Shown one piece after another: positions 1-9,334 of a stretch of 39,357 nt of DNA. Below the pieces are notes generated by a model. The model did not search any database. It saw only the letters and a list, made by a program, of their open reading frames with translations, and was not told where the DNA came from. Where the stretch lies: the IMG/VR virus record IMGVR_UViG_3300046167_000350, positions 1 to 39,357 of that record; one strand, 5' to 3'. Numbering within the stretch: the first letter of the stretch is position 1; each line of letters opens with the position of its first letter. Made by a program: the position numbers and the translations under genes. The DNA is from a virus.

Positions 1-3000
1 CATAGGCACCCGAGAACGCTCCTTCGAACTCACCGATATAGTCTGAGGTATAGTTCTCAATATAAGAACTCTCGTAGTTCTGACTTTGGTACGAACCTAT
101 GTAATTCGTGGTGTATTGATTTACGTAGGTAGTCGTATATGCTTCGGTATAATCGCCTGTAAAGTTGCCACCAACATAGACAGTGGCAAACGCCCCTTCA
201 TATTCAGATTGATATTGAGTTGTGTATTGCTCGACGTAATCACTCGTGTAAGTTGCGTTAGTCGAGTAATCGCCAGCAAACTGAGTATCGTACCCGCCTG
301 TGTAATCTGTATCGTAGTTGGCACCAGTATAATCTTTACTGTACTGGATACGATCGTATGATGAGGTATAATTCGAGAGATAAGCGCCAGAATATTGAGT
401 ATCATACTGGTCTACATAATCTGACAGATAGTTCGAACCATCGTATGTTCCAGTAAAGTTTGTATTATAGAGACCAGTGTAATCACCTGTAAACTGTGAT
501 TCGTAGTTACCCTCGTAGATGGTACCGTCATAGATTGTGACGTAACCTGTCTCGTATTGCTTATCGTATGTTCCTGTGTACTGTTCAACATACTGTGCAG
601 TGAAGTTCGCGCCCGTGTATTCTGTTGCATAGTCGGTCGCAAAAGTCTGGTCGTAGTTTGTCTGATATAACGAATCATAGGTACTATCATACGATTGGGA
701 AATCTCAGGACCTTCATATGCTGTGAGGAAAGTACCAACGTAAGTATTTTCATACTCGCTGATATAATTACCATCATAGTCACTACTATAAATGTTTTCG
801 TAATCGTCGGTGAAGTTACCTTCGTAGAGCGACTCGTAATCCGTGAGATATTCGCCCGCATATCCACCAGTATAGATTACTTCATAATCAGTCGTATAAT
901 TTGTGTCATCATAAGCGCCCGTGTAATCTGTATCGTAATTACCATCAAAGTCGCCCGTGTAGTCAGACATTCTTGAATCATCATAATTCATGTCATCATA
1001 CGATACTTGGTAAGCATTTATATACCCTGTATCATATTCACCAAGATAGTCCGACGTGTAGTCAGTCGCATAAGTTGTGTCATCATACTCACCAGTAAAG
1101 TCGCCTTGGTATTGAGTGACGTAATTGCCTTCGTACTCTTCGATGTACTGCGACTCGTAATCTATGCGATCGTATTCACCAACAAACAACGCACCGTACA
1201 GTGAAGCATAGTCTGACTCGTAGTTCTCGCCCGAGTAATCGTTTTCGTAAAGTCCGCCAGTGTATGTCGAATCATACTCACTGACATACTCATTGTCGTA
1301 TGTGCCTTCGTACTGCGTCTCGTATGATTGAATGAATGGAGAACCACCAAAGTCTGCCTCATACAATTCCTCATACTGTGTAGCATAAGCAGAATCATAT
1401 TCGCCTGTAAACAATGTGTCGTAGGACGAATCGTAAACGACATTATAATCGCTTAGATATCCTGTGTCGTACGAACCTTCATAATCAACATTGTACGCGC
1501 CTTCGTAATCTTGTTGGAATTGCGTTGTGAATGCTGTGCTGTACGTAGCATTGTAGGTTCCTTCATAGTAAGAGGTATATGTTCCAACATAATCTGTTGT
1601 AAATCCAGGACCATATGCATCTGTATAAGGCGAGTCATAAGCGCCCGAGTATTGTTGCTCATACTCATCTACATAATCAACATCAAGATAGTCGGTAGTG
1701 TAGTCAGAACCATAACCAGCAACGTACGTACCTTCGTAGTCTTGTAGATAACCACCTACGTAGAGTGTGTCGTATGTTTCAAGTTCGATGCCAGTATATT
1801 CTGTGCCGTACGTACCTTCGTATGACCCTTCGTAGTCACCATCGAAGTCAGATGCATAGACGCCCGAATATTGACTAGCATAATCGCCTGAGTATGATGC
1901 GCCATAAGGTGTATCATATCCAGTTTCATACGTGCCTTGGTAATCCGACAGATATGTTCCATCGTAGTCCGAAATGAAGTTGCCTTCGTAACTATCGTCT
2001 TGGTACTCACTGACATAGTTACCTACATACTCATCAAGATAGTCTGCAACATAAAGAGAGACGTAGTTGCCCGAGTAGGTATCGTCGATGTATAATGACT
2101 CATAAACATTTTCGTAGTCGCCAACGTAATCACTAGAGTATTCACTGATATAGTTACCTACATAATTTTGCTCATCATATTCAACCGCGTAAGGTTCTTC
2201 AGCATCGGCACTATCATAGACATTCTCGTACTCACCCGTGTATGGCATACCTTCATATGATGATTCATAGTCATCAAGATATGTTGTCGTGAAGTCTGCC
2301 TCGTACACAACGCCATAATCTGACATGTACGTTTCTTCGTATTGCTCTAGGTACTCATCGACGTAGAGTTCACCATAAGCACCTTCGTAGGCAGATGTGT
2401 ATGCTTGTTCATATTCTGACGTATATTCGGTAACATAGTTTGATTGGTAATCAGTCGAATATGATAGTGCATAGTCACCAATAAATGTATTGGCGTATGC
2501 TGTCTCGTATTGAACAACAGATGAGTAACCTGGATTTGTCTGATATAATCGACGTGTATCGAGTGCATTGCCTCGAGGAACCCACGTACCAGCATCTGTC
2601 GGTGCACCTTCAGCAGACGATCTTAACTGATACGAACCAATGCCTGTCGTGCCAATGAGTTTCTTACAATACTGACCAAACACAAACGACATGTCTGCGT
2701 CACGCATGACATCAACGCCTTGAAACTCATCGTACGATCCTTTCTTGACTGTGATAGGACGTACTTTAGTTGGTGCAGTGCCAGTGGTTCGAATGAAGAT
2801 AGAATAGTTCTGACTTGATCCATCGCCTCTTGTGTCAGTAAAGACATCTTCTATGAATACACTCCAATCAGAACTCGGTGCGACCTGTGCTAATCGATAC
2901 GTACCTGGAAACTCACCTTCCATAATCTTCTTGAGCAATCGTGTACAAAGAGCATCAAGTTCAGCAGTACCCATTTCTCTCAGACCATTCAGTCCACGAT

Positions 3001-3754
3001 CAAAGAATAGGGGTTTGCGATTATAGTAAGAGTCTTGAAATTGTATAGGGTAGTCGCTTGCACTACTCTGGTGTATGTCTGTTTCTGTGCTAGATGTAAC
3101 AGGTGGACTTGCACCAGTAACTGTGATCGTCTGAAACACTTCTGCATCATTCGAAGCGGAGATGCTATTACTATCATCTCGTGATGCCGCATTAAAGATG
3201 ACATTGAGTAGACCAGTACCTTCGAATGTTACTTGGTAGACAACCTGATAGATCCCATTGAGTGAACCGTCTGGCAATTCTTCCCATGAAACTGTACCAC
3301 CCGACACTGTACTGTCTGCGGTGGGTGTTCGAGTTGTACTGATCGACGCCGCGGCATTACCGTCTAGTGTCAATTCGTATTCGATTGCTTCGAATCCAGT
3401 ACCTGTGTGAGTTGCAGTACCATTGACAGTGATTCGTAGTACATCATCGACTGCGACTGCGCTAGGCAAGAATGGTGCATCGATAGAAGTAAGGTGAGTA
3501 GAGATACCGTCACTGACATGCTCGACCTCGATAGTTCTATCGATGACTGAGACATTAGGTACGCCAGTTGGATCTGTATAGAAGGAGTCGGTGTAAGTAC
3601 CTACTAATGTACCTACGCTCGTTGAATTAAGTGCACCAGCAGTTGTTACTGTCGATTCACCAAGATTGATACCAGCACGAAATGCGAGATAATCTTCTTC
3701 AGAACCGAGCAGTTCCTGTAAAGGACCGCTTAATGACTTTAATGGGTGTGACAC
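1..3754 (-). CDS. Tail-fibre-like virion protein with giant xxxY tetrapeptide repeat (3' partial)
   Basis: An open frame runs from a GTG at 3754 to the left edge without a stop, so the C-terminus lies outside the window. An in-frame TAA lies directly before the GTG, and a perfect TATAAATA late promoter sits about 30 bases upstream, which fixes the start. The first ~410 residues resemble fibre modules of T4-like marine phages, with GTYRLAQVAPSS and GTTGIGSYQL segments. From about 2530 down to base 1 the protein is an almost uninterrupted tetrapeptide array in which every fourth residue is Tyr (sometimes Phe), for example SDY-VTEY-TSEY-EQAY. Spacers are rich in D, E, G, S and T, and units are occasionally 5-6 residues. 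On the order of 200 units are visible. Codons vary between units, so the periodicity is kept at the protein level. It is last in the baseplate/fibre operon, which suggests a fibre or adhesive role; the exact function is unknown. Confidence 0.85.
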   Translation of the reverse strand, partial: MSHPLKSLSGPLQELLGSEEDYLAFRAGINLGESTVTTAGALNSTSVGTLVGTYTDSFYTDPTGVPNVSVIDRTIEVEHVSDGISTHLTSIDAPFLPSAVAVDDVLRITVNGTATHTGTGFEAIEYELTLDGNAAASISTTRTPTADSTVSGGTVSWEELPDGSLNGIYQVVYQVTFEGTGLLNVIFNAASRDDSNSISASNDAEVFQTITVTGASPPVTSSTETDIHQSSASDYPIQFQDSYYNRKPLFFDRGLNGLREMGTAELDALCTRLLKKIMEGEFPGTYRLAQVAPSSDWSVFIEDVFTDTRGDGSSQNYSIFIRTTGTAPTKVRPITVKKGSYDEFQGVDVMRDADMSFVFGQYCKKLIGTTGIGSYQLRSSAEGAPTDAGTWVPRGNALDTRRLYQTNPGYSSVVQYETAYANTFIGDYALSYSTDYQSNYVTEYTSEYEQAYTSAYEGAYGELYVDEYLEQYEETYMSDYGVVYEADFTTTYLDDYESSYEGMPYTGEYENVYDSADAEEPYAVEYDEQNYVGNYISEYSSDYVGDYENVYESLYIDDTYSGNYVSLYVADYLDEYVGNYVSEYQDDSYEGNFISDYDGTYLSDYQGTYETGYDTPYGASYSGDYASQYSGVYASDFDGDYEGSYEGTYGTEYTGIELETYDTLYVGGYLQDYEGTYVAGYGSDYTTDYLDVDYVDEYEQQYSGAYDSPYTDAYGPGFTTDYVGTYTSYYEGTYNATYSTAFTTQFQQDYEGAYNVDYEGSYDTGYLSDYNVVYDSSYDTLFTGEYDSAYATQYEELYEADFGGSPFIQSYETQYEGTYDNEYVSEYDSTYTGGLYENDYSGENYESDYASLYGALFVGEYDRIDYESQYIEEYEGNYVTQYQGDFTGEYDDTTYATDYTSDYLGEYDTGYINAYQVSYDDMNYDDSRMSDYTGDFDGNYDTDYTGAYDDTNYTTDYEVIYTGGYAGEYLTDYESLYEGNFTDDYENIYSSDYDGNYISEYENTYVGTFLTAYEGPEISQSYDSTYDSLYQTNYDQTFATDYATEYTGANFTAQYVEQYTGTYDKQYETGYVTIYDGTIYEGNYESQFTGDYTGLYNTNFTGTYDGSNYLSDYVDQYDTQYSGAYLSNYTSSYDRIQYSKDYTGANYDTDYTGGYDTQFAGDYSTNATYTSDYVEQYTTQYQSEYEGAFATVYVGGNFTGDYTEAYTTTYVNQYTTNYIGSYQSQNYESSYIENYTSDYIGEFEGAFSGAY

Positions 3755-3782
3755 TTACTACTCACTTCAAAAACCGTTGCTT

Positions 3783-4007
3783 CTATTTATATGTTTTTGA
3801 AATCAGTAATTGTATACCTTGCTTTATTTCTGACATGTCTGCCTCAAGAGCGGTGATTCTCTCGGACAGTTCTTGTTCTTTTTGTTTGCGGATTCGCTTA
3901 CGTTCCCTCGCTTGCGCGATCTCTGCACTGTTCGTATTGATCAATGCGTTAGTTTCGAGATCACGTACAAGCGAGGAATGTCCTTGTACAGGTATATATC
4001 TACTCAT
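3783..4007 (-). CDS. Small conserved structural-region protein with coiled coil
   Basis: A 74-residue protein. The N-terminus MSRYIPVQGHSSLVRDLETN resembles a small protein found beside baseplate genes in marine T4-like phages. From about residue 30 to 65 it is highly charged (ARERKRIRKQKEQELSERI) and continues as a heptad-like segment, so a coiled coil is likely. Its ATG shares one base with the stop of the 1774-aa gene upstream (TAATG), implying translational coupling. Its position between the large DUF4815-type protein and the fibre-like protein suggests a virion or assembly role. No enzymatic motif is visible and the function is unknown. Confidence 0.75.
   Translation of the reverse strand: MSRYIPVQGHSSLVRDLETNALINTNSAEIAQARERKRIRKQKEQELSERITALEADMSEIKQGIQLLISKTYK
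3784..3791 (-). promoter_or_regulatory. T4-type late promoter (TATAAATA) for the fibre-like gene
   Basis: The plus strand reads TATTTATA, giving TATAAATA on the minus strand, an exact match to the T4 late -10 element. It lies about 30 bases before the GTG start at 3754 and overlaps the end of the 74-aa gene upstream. A gp33 late co-activator gene is present in the window. Confidence 0.75.
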
Positions 4008-7000
4008 TAGACACCCAAGTATCTGACTCTCATATCCTTCAGACTGACATTACCTGCATCTTTACCTGTAATGACAAACTTAGATTGAACCTGATTAAAG
4101 GCACTTAGTTGACCACCCTGACCACCTGGCAAGAATCGAAGTTCGTTGAATGACTGATCATTCGTTGGTGCTACTCGATTCTCAGGAGTCTGGTAGATCC
4201 ACGATTCATCTGCGATGTTTTGATCAGCACCACAGGTACGATAGTAGTAGTCTACATTACATCCTTCGCCCAGAGAGACATCAATCTTTGTTTCAATACC
4301 CACAGCATCTTGCTCTAGTGTAACAGGAGTTGTGATGTGTTTGCAACCAGTCGAACCACCATAAGGTTGTGTCTCATCGACAGGATATATGTGAGGAGTG
4401 ACCGTAGGATCATCAATGCATTCTGTGATTAGGTGCAGTGATGCTCTCTGTAGATCGACGACAGGTGAAACGTAATCGCTTGCACTCTTCATGTCTATCT
4501 TAACGTAGACCGATGCATCACCACCTAGATCATTTGTCTCTGCTTCGAAGTTATAGATTGCTCTTGGTTTCTCGAAGTCAAGATTCTGCTTAGGAGTAAT
4601 TCGACCATATCGTGCATCTTGTACGAATCGAGTGTTAGTACCCGAAACATACTTACCTGAAGTAAACTTAGCAGATACATCGGTAGACGTGTAGTTAGGT
4701 ACAATCGTTTCAACATAAGGATGTACAACACGGAATGCTTTGTTGCGTCTTGACAGTACTTTCTCACCACCACCTACTGCGTCAGACGTAGCAGATGCAC
4801 CCGCAACAACTTGATATCCATGTAGATCTACCGCAGTCACTGCTCGTGACCCTTCAAGATTTGCAATGCTAATACCACCAACTGCTTCGCAACTGTCGAT
4901 AAATGCATTATCGCCTACTTCAAGACCATGACATGGATGCGAGACGTAGATCGTAGATGATAAGTTGGTTGTGCGTATTGGATTGTTGTCTAACTGTCGA
5001 GCACTCAAGTTAGCATTCTTCAGTATCAAAGAACCGCCAGTTGTGTCAAACGATGCACGAGTTAACTTCATCATGAGATCTTGATCTTTTGTACCAACCC
5101 ATGCAAGACCATTCTGAGGAAGATAGAGATTACCAACACGCTGAGTGCTTGCAATCTTCTGACTTTGACCAAACACATTCTCTTGTGTCTTCGCACTGAA
5201 CAGTTCGTACTCGGTACTTGCTGTCGTAATGACCACAGCATATTCTGTCCAAGGTGATAAGAAGATAGGTTCTTCAAATGTGAACGTAGTCGGTGCCGCT
5301 TGAATCAAACTCAATGTGGTGTTGCTAGGCGTTGCAGTAACAGAACCAGCATTGACAGTCACATGAGAGTCTGGTATAATATCATTTGGTGATGGCGCTC
5401 CATTCTCTACTGGTCGTATATGAATACTGACAGGTAGATTAGACGTAGTTGGTTTCGCCGCGAAAAACAGATCGATCTTCGTCAACGTCAGACCAAACTG
5501 ATTGTCTACGTAGAATGTTTGTGCCATAGGATTCTGTGGCACACTTAACGTGTTGACAGACGATCCTGCAAACTGTTGCTTGTTGACGCTCACATAATCC
5601 GAAAGGACTTGTGACATCGTACCGTCTACATCAAACCCATTTAATGCGGCAAGACCTAGAGGTACTGTACTAGGACCGTACTTACCAGCAGTCTGTGGAT
5701 CTACGTATGCATTACCAACAGCGGCGGCAGAGATCGCATCAAGAGAGTTTTGTAACTCACGAGGATTGTATACACCGGGGAAGCGAGGATTGTTGAGTGA
5801 CAACGGATTCGCGGCATCTAACCGGCGTGTTGTCATAACATTCTTCCACTGATTCCAAAGTGCACCAAACACTGAGTAGTATGCAAAACACTTGCTATCA
5901 CTCTGTGCCCAGTTGTTCTCTGTAATGTCTAACAGTTTGAACTCACGAACACCTGCTCTGAATCTGAATCCCGCTTTGCGAATACGATTGAATCGACGAC
6001 CTCTACCGCGTACTCGTTGTACGTAGTATTGGGGCGCAAGGTTAGGAATGAAGAACGAACCAATGATCTCGCCGTTTGCATCTGAGATGAGTTCAGTCGA
6101 ACCACCTGGATGACCCGTCAATGAAGAGTATGTCTTCTGATTACCAAGATCGTCGGTACGGTCAGACCATGAAACAAATGCTGGTTCTTCTTTTACCCAA
6201 TTGTCTACTTTAGTACCATCAAAGAATGGAGTAAACTTAGTGTTGGGTTTGAGACCTTTCGCATGGAAGAAGATCTTTCTTGATCGTACCCAAGGTATCA
6301 ATGCAAGATCGACAATACGATTACCTACGTGCGATCGAAGTGTGTCAGATGAAATGACTCGGTTAACGAATCGACCATTGCCGTATCGAGGACCATCTTG
6401 CGAGTAAGTAGACTGATACTTCTCACGGAGTCTCAAGAACTGACGCTTTCGTACCTGATAAGGTTTGCGAGAGATATTATTGAACTCTTGATCTTCTACT
6501 GTACGACCACTCCAGTTCCATGTCCAGTTATTCCACAAGAATGCTTGCTTCTGATCTAACTTAGATGAACCATCGACTGCTCGTGCGGCATCTGCTACAC
6601 TCTCTTTCCATTCGTCAGACGATGGTGAGAGTTTTAGAGTACCAACGTTATCGATGTTACCAAAGGGATTCAGATTAACTGTGCGTGATGCCAGATTCTG
6701 ATCGATCCATGTTGCGTCTGTATGCTTCAGATAAACGTTATCGCCCTTCTTCACAACACCTGCGGTAGTTAATGTGTTGTCGATGATCAAACGAATGTTG
6801 TCTTCGTCTGCTTTGGGTCGAATCAATTTGCTTTCTGGATCAAGTGATGCAGAGTAATCGGGTGACTGAGTGTCAGCACCAGTCTGATCAGAGAAGTCAT
6901 CGACCTGACTACCAGACTCGATACGCTCATTTCCACTTGAGTCAAGTGCCAGTGATAACTTCTGTTCGAGTTCGAGGATACTTAACTGAGTAAACTCGAT

Positions 7001-9331
7001 GTGTCCGTCTAACTTGTTTTCGAGTTCTGCAATGTCTGCCATCGTGTATCGCTTATGCTCGATAGGCGTGACTTGCATGTCATCGTTGTCAAGAGTGTTG
7101 GCATTCAATAGAATCTTATAGAGTTCGAGTGATCCGTCAGGTGTCTTCTTGTACTGAGGGTTAGACGATTGCTGTCCCATCAATACTTGGAAATCACCTT
7201 CTTGTGTTACCAACACTTTGTCTGCTCGTGGCAGATAGTATGCGATATCTGCATTAATGCTTGTTCCTGTTCTAGGAAGAGGCATTAGATTAGAGAATGT
7301 AGTACCATCAAAGTCAGGACGGAAGTCAACGTAGTTCCAGAGTGAGACTTCTTCTCCATCGTTTAATGTGTGCGTAGGTATGTTCTTGTACTCAATGCCT
7401 GAGTATGACTGACTCGTATAGAAGTCACCTGCACCGCGCGTGAAGTGCTTGAACTTGGCGTATGCGTTTGCGACATCAAGACCTGCACCACTGTCAAGAA
7501 TCAATCGACCATTTGCATAGTAGTTGTCTCGTTGTCCATCGTCGAGACTTACCACGTTAGTGATGTCAATACCTAATGAGTTAGTAAGTCGAACCGAGTC
7601 TACTTCGAAGATGTCAGGAACACCAAGATCGAAGAACGCAGAACCGTTGAGCGTTTCTTTTGCCGCTGTGACGGTGCTAGTCGTTAACGTCTTGCTTCGT
7701 TGCGTAGATGTTCTCGTAACATAGTAGAGAATGTCATACGATTCGTCAGCAGGTAGACCTGAGATTGCGCCGCCCGTAATCGATGCGCCCGTAACGTAGT
7801 TTGTTGTAGTACCCGAAATGACCCACAATGCTTGATCGACGAATGATTCACCTGCACCTAGTTCAGCAGAGATATCAATCGCTCCGCCGACAGCAGTGTC
7901 AGTGACACTTCGTTGTACTATCATCGTGATATCACTGAATGATTCTGTACGTGGTCGTGATGTAGGCATCAACAAGTCGTTGTTTGTTGTCTCGTACAGT
8001 TCGCCCGACACATCAATAAAGTTTGTCGAACCTGTGCCAATACTTAATACGTCTCGAACTGACTTGCCTGTGGTCGTGACATTGACATCAAATACGTATA
8101 CTTTCCATTGTGCGCCGTCTTCTTCGATTGCTCGAATACGTGCAGTACCAATGTCGGCACCACCCGCAGTCGCCGCATCATATAGTTGAACTGAACCATA
8201 TGTTAGATCTGTTAGATTACGTGCATTGGTCGAGATAAAGTAGTTACCGAACTGAACTGGAACAACATCGTTTGTGATTGTCTCAGTCTCGCTTGGTTTT
8301 GGTAGCGATAACTTGGTTACGGTAGGATTTTCTACTCGATAACCATTGACATATGCAGAACCTTCTGATATAGTAAGTGTAAGATCAGAGTCTTGTACGT
8401 CAAGGTTGACAACGAATGGATTTACGATATAATTGCCAGACTCTTCTTTGGTCCGCAATGCGATCATATCATTGATCTTGTCGTATGCGTCTGTCTCTTG
8501 TACCTTCTCAACGATGGTAGAGTTCTCGATGCGACATAGGAATACAAATGTGTCAGATGCTTCGAGATCTGCTTCGTCGATTAGTTCAAGACGAATACGA
8601 TATCGATCTGCACCAGGACTTGCTGTGTTAAGAGAGTCGCCACTATTATCATAAAGACTTGCATCATCATCTACTGTGATGACTTCTTGAACGACCTTAT
8701 AACCTAACGTACCTGTGTATGTCTCGGTATATGGACTGAGTATCTTTGACTGGGCAGTCGCATGAACGAATCGACCCATGACAAAGAAATCGCCTTCGCC
8801 AACGTCAAAGCGTACGCCTCGACCTACTGCTCGTGGTGTGTGAGTGACTAACTCGTATGAACCATTGACCTGAGACAGTGCGCTGTTGTCGCCAAATCGC
8901 TTGGGAGATGTACTTAAAGCATCACCCGATGTATTACCTGCCGCGATATAGGAGACATAAAGTGTGTCAAGCGCGAACGTTGTGTCAAGTGGTTCTACTT
9001 TCTGAACCTGTGCTCGAACACCATTCGTGTCTTCGAAGATAGCACCAACGGGAATGTCAGCAAAGTTGCCGCCCTGATTCGTCGCCGCGATCTTAACGTA
9101 TTCATACGAAGAATTGACTGACGTTCCACCAGCAGAAACTGCGGCACCTTCCTTGAAGATGTTATTACCGAAGCGTCCCATCTCTTTGTACATGAGAGTC
9201 TGTAACTGAGTAAGTTCTCTTGCTTGCAGTGCACGACCGCTCTTAAAGAGAATCTGATGGAAGTTATCTGCTTCGCTATAATCGTCTTTATAGATTCCGG
9301 ATAACGTTGTAGAAGTATATGTTGTTGCCAT
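4007..9331 (-). CDS. Giant DUF4815-type baseplate/tail structural protein (1774 aa)
   Basis: The N-terminus (TTLSGIYKDDYSEADNFHQI, then GRALQARELTQLQT) matches the DUF4815-type large virion proteins of cyanophages and pelagiphages. They occupy the position where T4 has gp7 and gp10. The rest is long and beta-rich with many Asn/Thr/Gly stretches, as in phage adhesin or wedge proteins, and there is no catalytic motif. There is one short coiled-coil-like segment near residues 765-795 (ADIAELENKLDGHIEF). The start is ATG with an AGGG ribosome site 5 bases upstream. It follows gp8 by 3 bases and overlaps the next gene by 1 base, so it belongs to the baseplate operon. A baseplate-wedge or fibre-connector role is inferred from context. 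Equivalence to a particular T4 gene product cannot be established by eye. Confidence 0.8.
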   Translation of the reverse strand: MATTYTSTTLSGIYKDDYSEADNFHQILFKSGRALQARELTQLQTLMYKEMGRFGNNIFKEGAAVSAGGTSVNSSYEYVKIAATNQGGNFADIPVGAIFEDTNGVRAQVQKVEPLDTTFALDTLYVSYIAAGNTSGDALSTSPKRFGDNSALSQVNGSYELVTHTPRAVGRGVRFDVGEGDFFVMGRFVHATAQSKILSPYTETYTGTLGYKVVQEVITVDDDASLYDNSGDSLNTASPGADRYRIRLELIDEADLEASDTFVFLCRIENSTIVEKVQETDAYDKINDMIALRTKEESGNYIVNPFVVNLDVQDSDLTLTISEGSAYVNGYRVENPTVTKLSLPKPSETETITNDVVPVQFGNYFISTNARNLTDLTYGSVQLYDAATAGGADIGTARIRAIEEDGAQWKVYVFDVNVTTTGKSVRDVLSIGTGSTNFIDVSGELYETTNNDLLMPTSRPRTESFSDITMIVQRSVTDTAVGGAIDISAELGAGESFVDQALWVISGTTTNYVTGASITGGAISGLPADESYDILYYVTRTSTQRSKTLTTSTVTAAKETLNGSAFFDLGVPDIFEVDSVRLTNSLGIDITNVVSLDDGQRDNYYANGRLILDSGAGLDVANAYAKFKHFTRGAGDFYTSQSYSGIEYKNIPTHTLNDGEEVSLWNYVDFRPDFDGTTFSNLMPLPRTGTSINADIAYYLPRADKVLVTQEGDFQVLMGQQSSNPQYKKTPDGSLELYKILLNANTLDNDDMQVTPIEHKRYTMADIAELENKLDGHIEFTQLSILELEQKLSLALDSSGNERIESGSQVDDFSDQTGADTQSPDYSASLDPESKLIRPKADEDNIRLIIDNTLTTAGVVKKGDNVYLKHTDATWIDQNLASRTVNLNPFGNIDNVGTLKLSPSSDEWKESVADAARAVDGSSKLDQKQAFLWNNWTWNWSGRTVEDQEFNNISRKPYQVRKRQFLRLREKYQSTYSQDGPRYGNGRFVNRVISSDTLRSHVGNRIVDLALIPWVRSRKIFFHAKGLKPNTKFTPFFDGTKVDNWVKEEPAFVSWSDRTDDLGNQKTYSSLTGHPGGSTELISDANGEIIGSFFIPNLAPQYYVQRVRGRGRRFNRIRKAGFRFRAGVREFKLLDITENNWAQSDSKCFAYYSVFGALWNQWKNVMTTRRLDAANPLSLNNPRFPGVYNPRELQNSLDAISAAAVGNAYVDPQTAGKYGPSTVPLGLAALNGFDVDGTMSQVLSDYVSVNKQQFAGSSVNTLSVPQNPMAQTFYVDNQFGLTLTKIDLFFAAKPTTSNLPVSIHIRPVENGAPSPNDIIPDSHVTVNAGSVTATPSNTTLSLIQAAPTTFTFEEPIFLSPWTEYAVVITTASTEYELFSAKTQENVFGQSQKIASTQRVGNLYLPQNGLAWVGTKDQDLMMKLTRASFDTTGGSLILKNANLSARQLDNNPIRTTNLSSTIYVSHPCHGLEVGDNAFIDSCEAVGGISIANLEGSRAVTAVDLHGYQVVAGASATSDAVGGGEKVLSRRNKAFRVVHPYVETIVPNYTSTDVSAKFTSGKYVSGTNTRFVQDARYGRITPKQNLDFEKPRAIYNFEAETNDLGGDASVYVKIDMKSASDYVSPVVDLQRASLHLITECIDDPTVTPHIYPVDETQPYGGSTGCKHITTPVTLEQDAVGIETKIDVSLGEGCNVDYYYRTCGADQNIADESWIYQTPENRVAPTNDQSFNELRFLPGGQGGQLSAFNQVQSKFVITGKDAGNVSLKDMRVRYLGV

Positions 9332-9334
9332 GTT

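Noticed and set aside
1-2600. Many open frames on both strands and a regular short repeat, suggesting a CRISPR or several genes
   Set aside because: The periodicity is a 12-base codon pattern of one minus-strand xxxY frame. Units are not identical repeats with unique spacers, and the other frames are shadows.
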